In this document: positions 43,159-43,718 of the stretch, piece after piece
Layout of the letters: the number at the start of each line of letters is the position of its first letter
Numbering within the stretch: the stretch's first letter is position 1
From: Thermoplasmata archaeon
GTDB taxonomy: Archaea > Thermoplasmatota > Thermoplasmata > Lutacidiplasmatales > UBA184
Assembly (NCBI GenBank): GCA_021812305.1
Contig: JAKAOB010000003.1
Span: 1 to 43,718, forward strand
DNA: 43,718 nucleotides
Reading direction: 5' to 3'
Notes under the pieces: model-generated
Databases searched by the model: none
Told to the model about the DNA's origin: nothing
The model's input: the letters and a program-made list of their open reading frames with translations, nothing else
Position numbers and translations under genes: made by a program

Positions 43159-43632
43159 ATGCTGGTAACAGAGGACTCACAAGACAGGGTAATGGTCTTC
43201 ATCGATCTTGCAAATGTCCAGCGCTCGGTTCGATCCAAGGAGTCTAGTGGTTTCCGGCTGGATTACTACAGACTAGTGAAGGAGCTCGTCGGCCCACGGC
43301 GGCTAATCGGTGCGTACGTCTTCGATGCAGTCTCCTCGGCAGATCGAACATCTATAGAGCCCAAGAAACGCCTTCACGACGCCCTTCGGTACCTTGGATT
43401 CCGCGTAGTCGCAAGAGAAGTTGCCTTCGAAGAGGAGGGCCAGCAAAAGGAGGTGGATGTCGCCCTCGCCACCGAGATGCTCGTGGCCGCCCTCAGAAAT
43501 GCGTTCGACGTCGCGATTCTTGTTTCCGGAGATCGCGACTTCGTCCCGGCGGTAGAGCGGCTGAGGACAGAGGGAAAGCGCGTCGAGGTTGCCTTCTTTG
43601 GCGGATCGGTTGAAAACGAGGTACGTGTTTAG
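43159..43632 (+). CDS. NYN-domain (LabA-like, PIN-type) nuclease, possibly truncated
   Basis: A 157-residue NYN domain: VMVFIDLANVQ (D16, N19), KEVDVALATEML (D100) and ILVSGDRDFVPAVERL (D125, D127) supply the acidic metal-binding pocket of this RNase-like fold. It starts one base after the HerA-type stop, so it belongs to the same operon. LabA-like proteins normally continue past this point with a last helix of the kind 'L..AAD.FI.L'; here the frame stops right after VEVAFFGGSVENEVRV. That stop is 20 bases from the end of a GC-rich host gene, so the C-terminus may have been cut at an element boundary. It would cut RNA or single-stranded nucleic acid. Confidence 0.85.
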   Translation: MLVTEDSQDRVMVFIDLANVQRSVRSKESSGFRLDYYRLVKELVGPRRLIGAYVFDAVSSADRTSIEPKKRLHDALRYLGFRVVAREVAFEEEGQQKEVDVALATEMLVAALRNAFDVAILVSGDRDFVPAVERLRTEGKRVEVAFFGGSVENEVRV

Positions 43633-43651
43633 CCCCTGACGGAGCGAGCGA

Positions 43652-43718
43652 TCAGGTGAGGGCGGCGTAGAGTCGATCCGCCGGGTTCTCGCCCCGCGCC
43701 CGCCAGCTTCCCATCACG
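43652..43718 (-). CDS. 3' end of a GC-rich chromosomal gene
   Basis: The minus strand from the right edge is open to a TGA at 43654-43652, coding for the last 21 residues of a protein that end with RGENPADRLYAALT. Codon use is the GC-rich host type, unlike the operon to its left. Too little is visible to name it. Its stop lies only 20 bases from the NYN gene's stop, so the island ends directly against the 3' end of a host gene. Casposons are known to favour such sites, for example the end of the EF-2 gene or tRNA genes. Confidence 0.6.
   Translation of the reverse strand, partial: VMGSWRARGENPADRLYAALT

Noticed and set aside
1-43718. tRNA and rRNA genes, including a tRNA target for the island
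   Set aside because: I looked for T-loop-like GTTCGAATC patterns and acceptor pairs near the island edges and in gaps and found none that fold as a tRNA.

Overview
The window reads as chromosome from a GC-rich archaeon, most likely of the Thermoplasmatota. The support is a Ta0938-family protein, a class III (archaellin/pilin-type) signal peptide, large surface proteins with PKD domains and the 'GLPxGxxWxV' repeats common in Thermoplasmata, archaeal TATA-like boxes about 28 nt upstream of start codons, and an asparagine synthetase A gene. No rRNA, tRNA or CRISPR array was seen, so the order cannot be fixed.

Positions 1-29983 are ordinary, very GC-rich chromosome. From left to right it holds: an incomplete unknown gene and a GNAT acetyltransferase; two membrane proteins and a secreted phosphoesterase; a three-gene set ending in a Ta0938 protein; an FMN alpha-hydroxy-acid oxidase; a DeoC homologue that has lost both active-site lysines; a universal stress protein; a class III nucleotide cyclase fused to an AAA/TPR region, followed by a cyclic-nucleotide-binding protein; a small basic protein and a uridine-phosphorylase-type enzyme; a pilin-like protein with a divergent anchored protein; a GltD-like flavoprotein; an RCK-type potassium channel; three large surface proteins; a methyltransferase; AsnA; a zinc-ribbon protein and a small membrane protein.

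Positions from about 29990 to about 43640 form an island of visibly lower GC, ending 20 bases from the 3' end of a GC-rich host gene that leaves the window. Its centre (33343-39657) has the full gene set of a casposon: two HTH proteins, an HNH nuclease and a family B DNA polymerase in one tightly coupled operon, a divergent DNA-binding-type protein, and a solo Cas1 with an added C-terminal helix-turn-helix. There is no Cas2 and no CRISPR array. I could not find convincing terminal inverted repeats or target-site duplications by eye.

Two modules flank the casposon core. On the left is a 1028-residue SIR2-STAND-TPR protein of the Avs5/DSR kind whose usual catalytic His reads as Met. On the right is a compact four-gene operon: a zinc ribbon, a Cas4-like 4Fe-4S PD-(D/E)XK nuclease, a HerA/FtsK-type ATPase and a NYN (PIN-like) nuclease. 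I know no described system with exactly this composition. The Cas4-like operon is divergent from the casposase gene, so the two may share a control region and may have travelled together.
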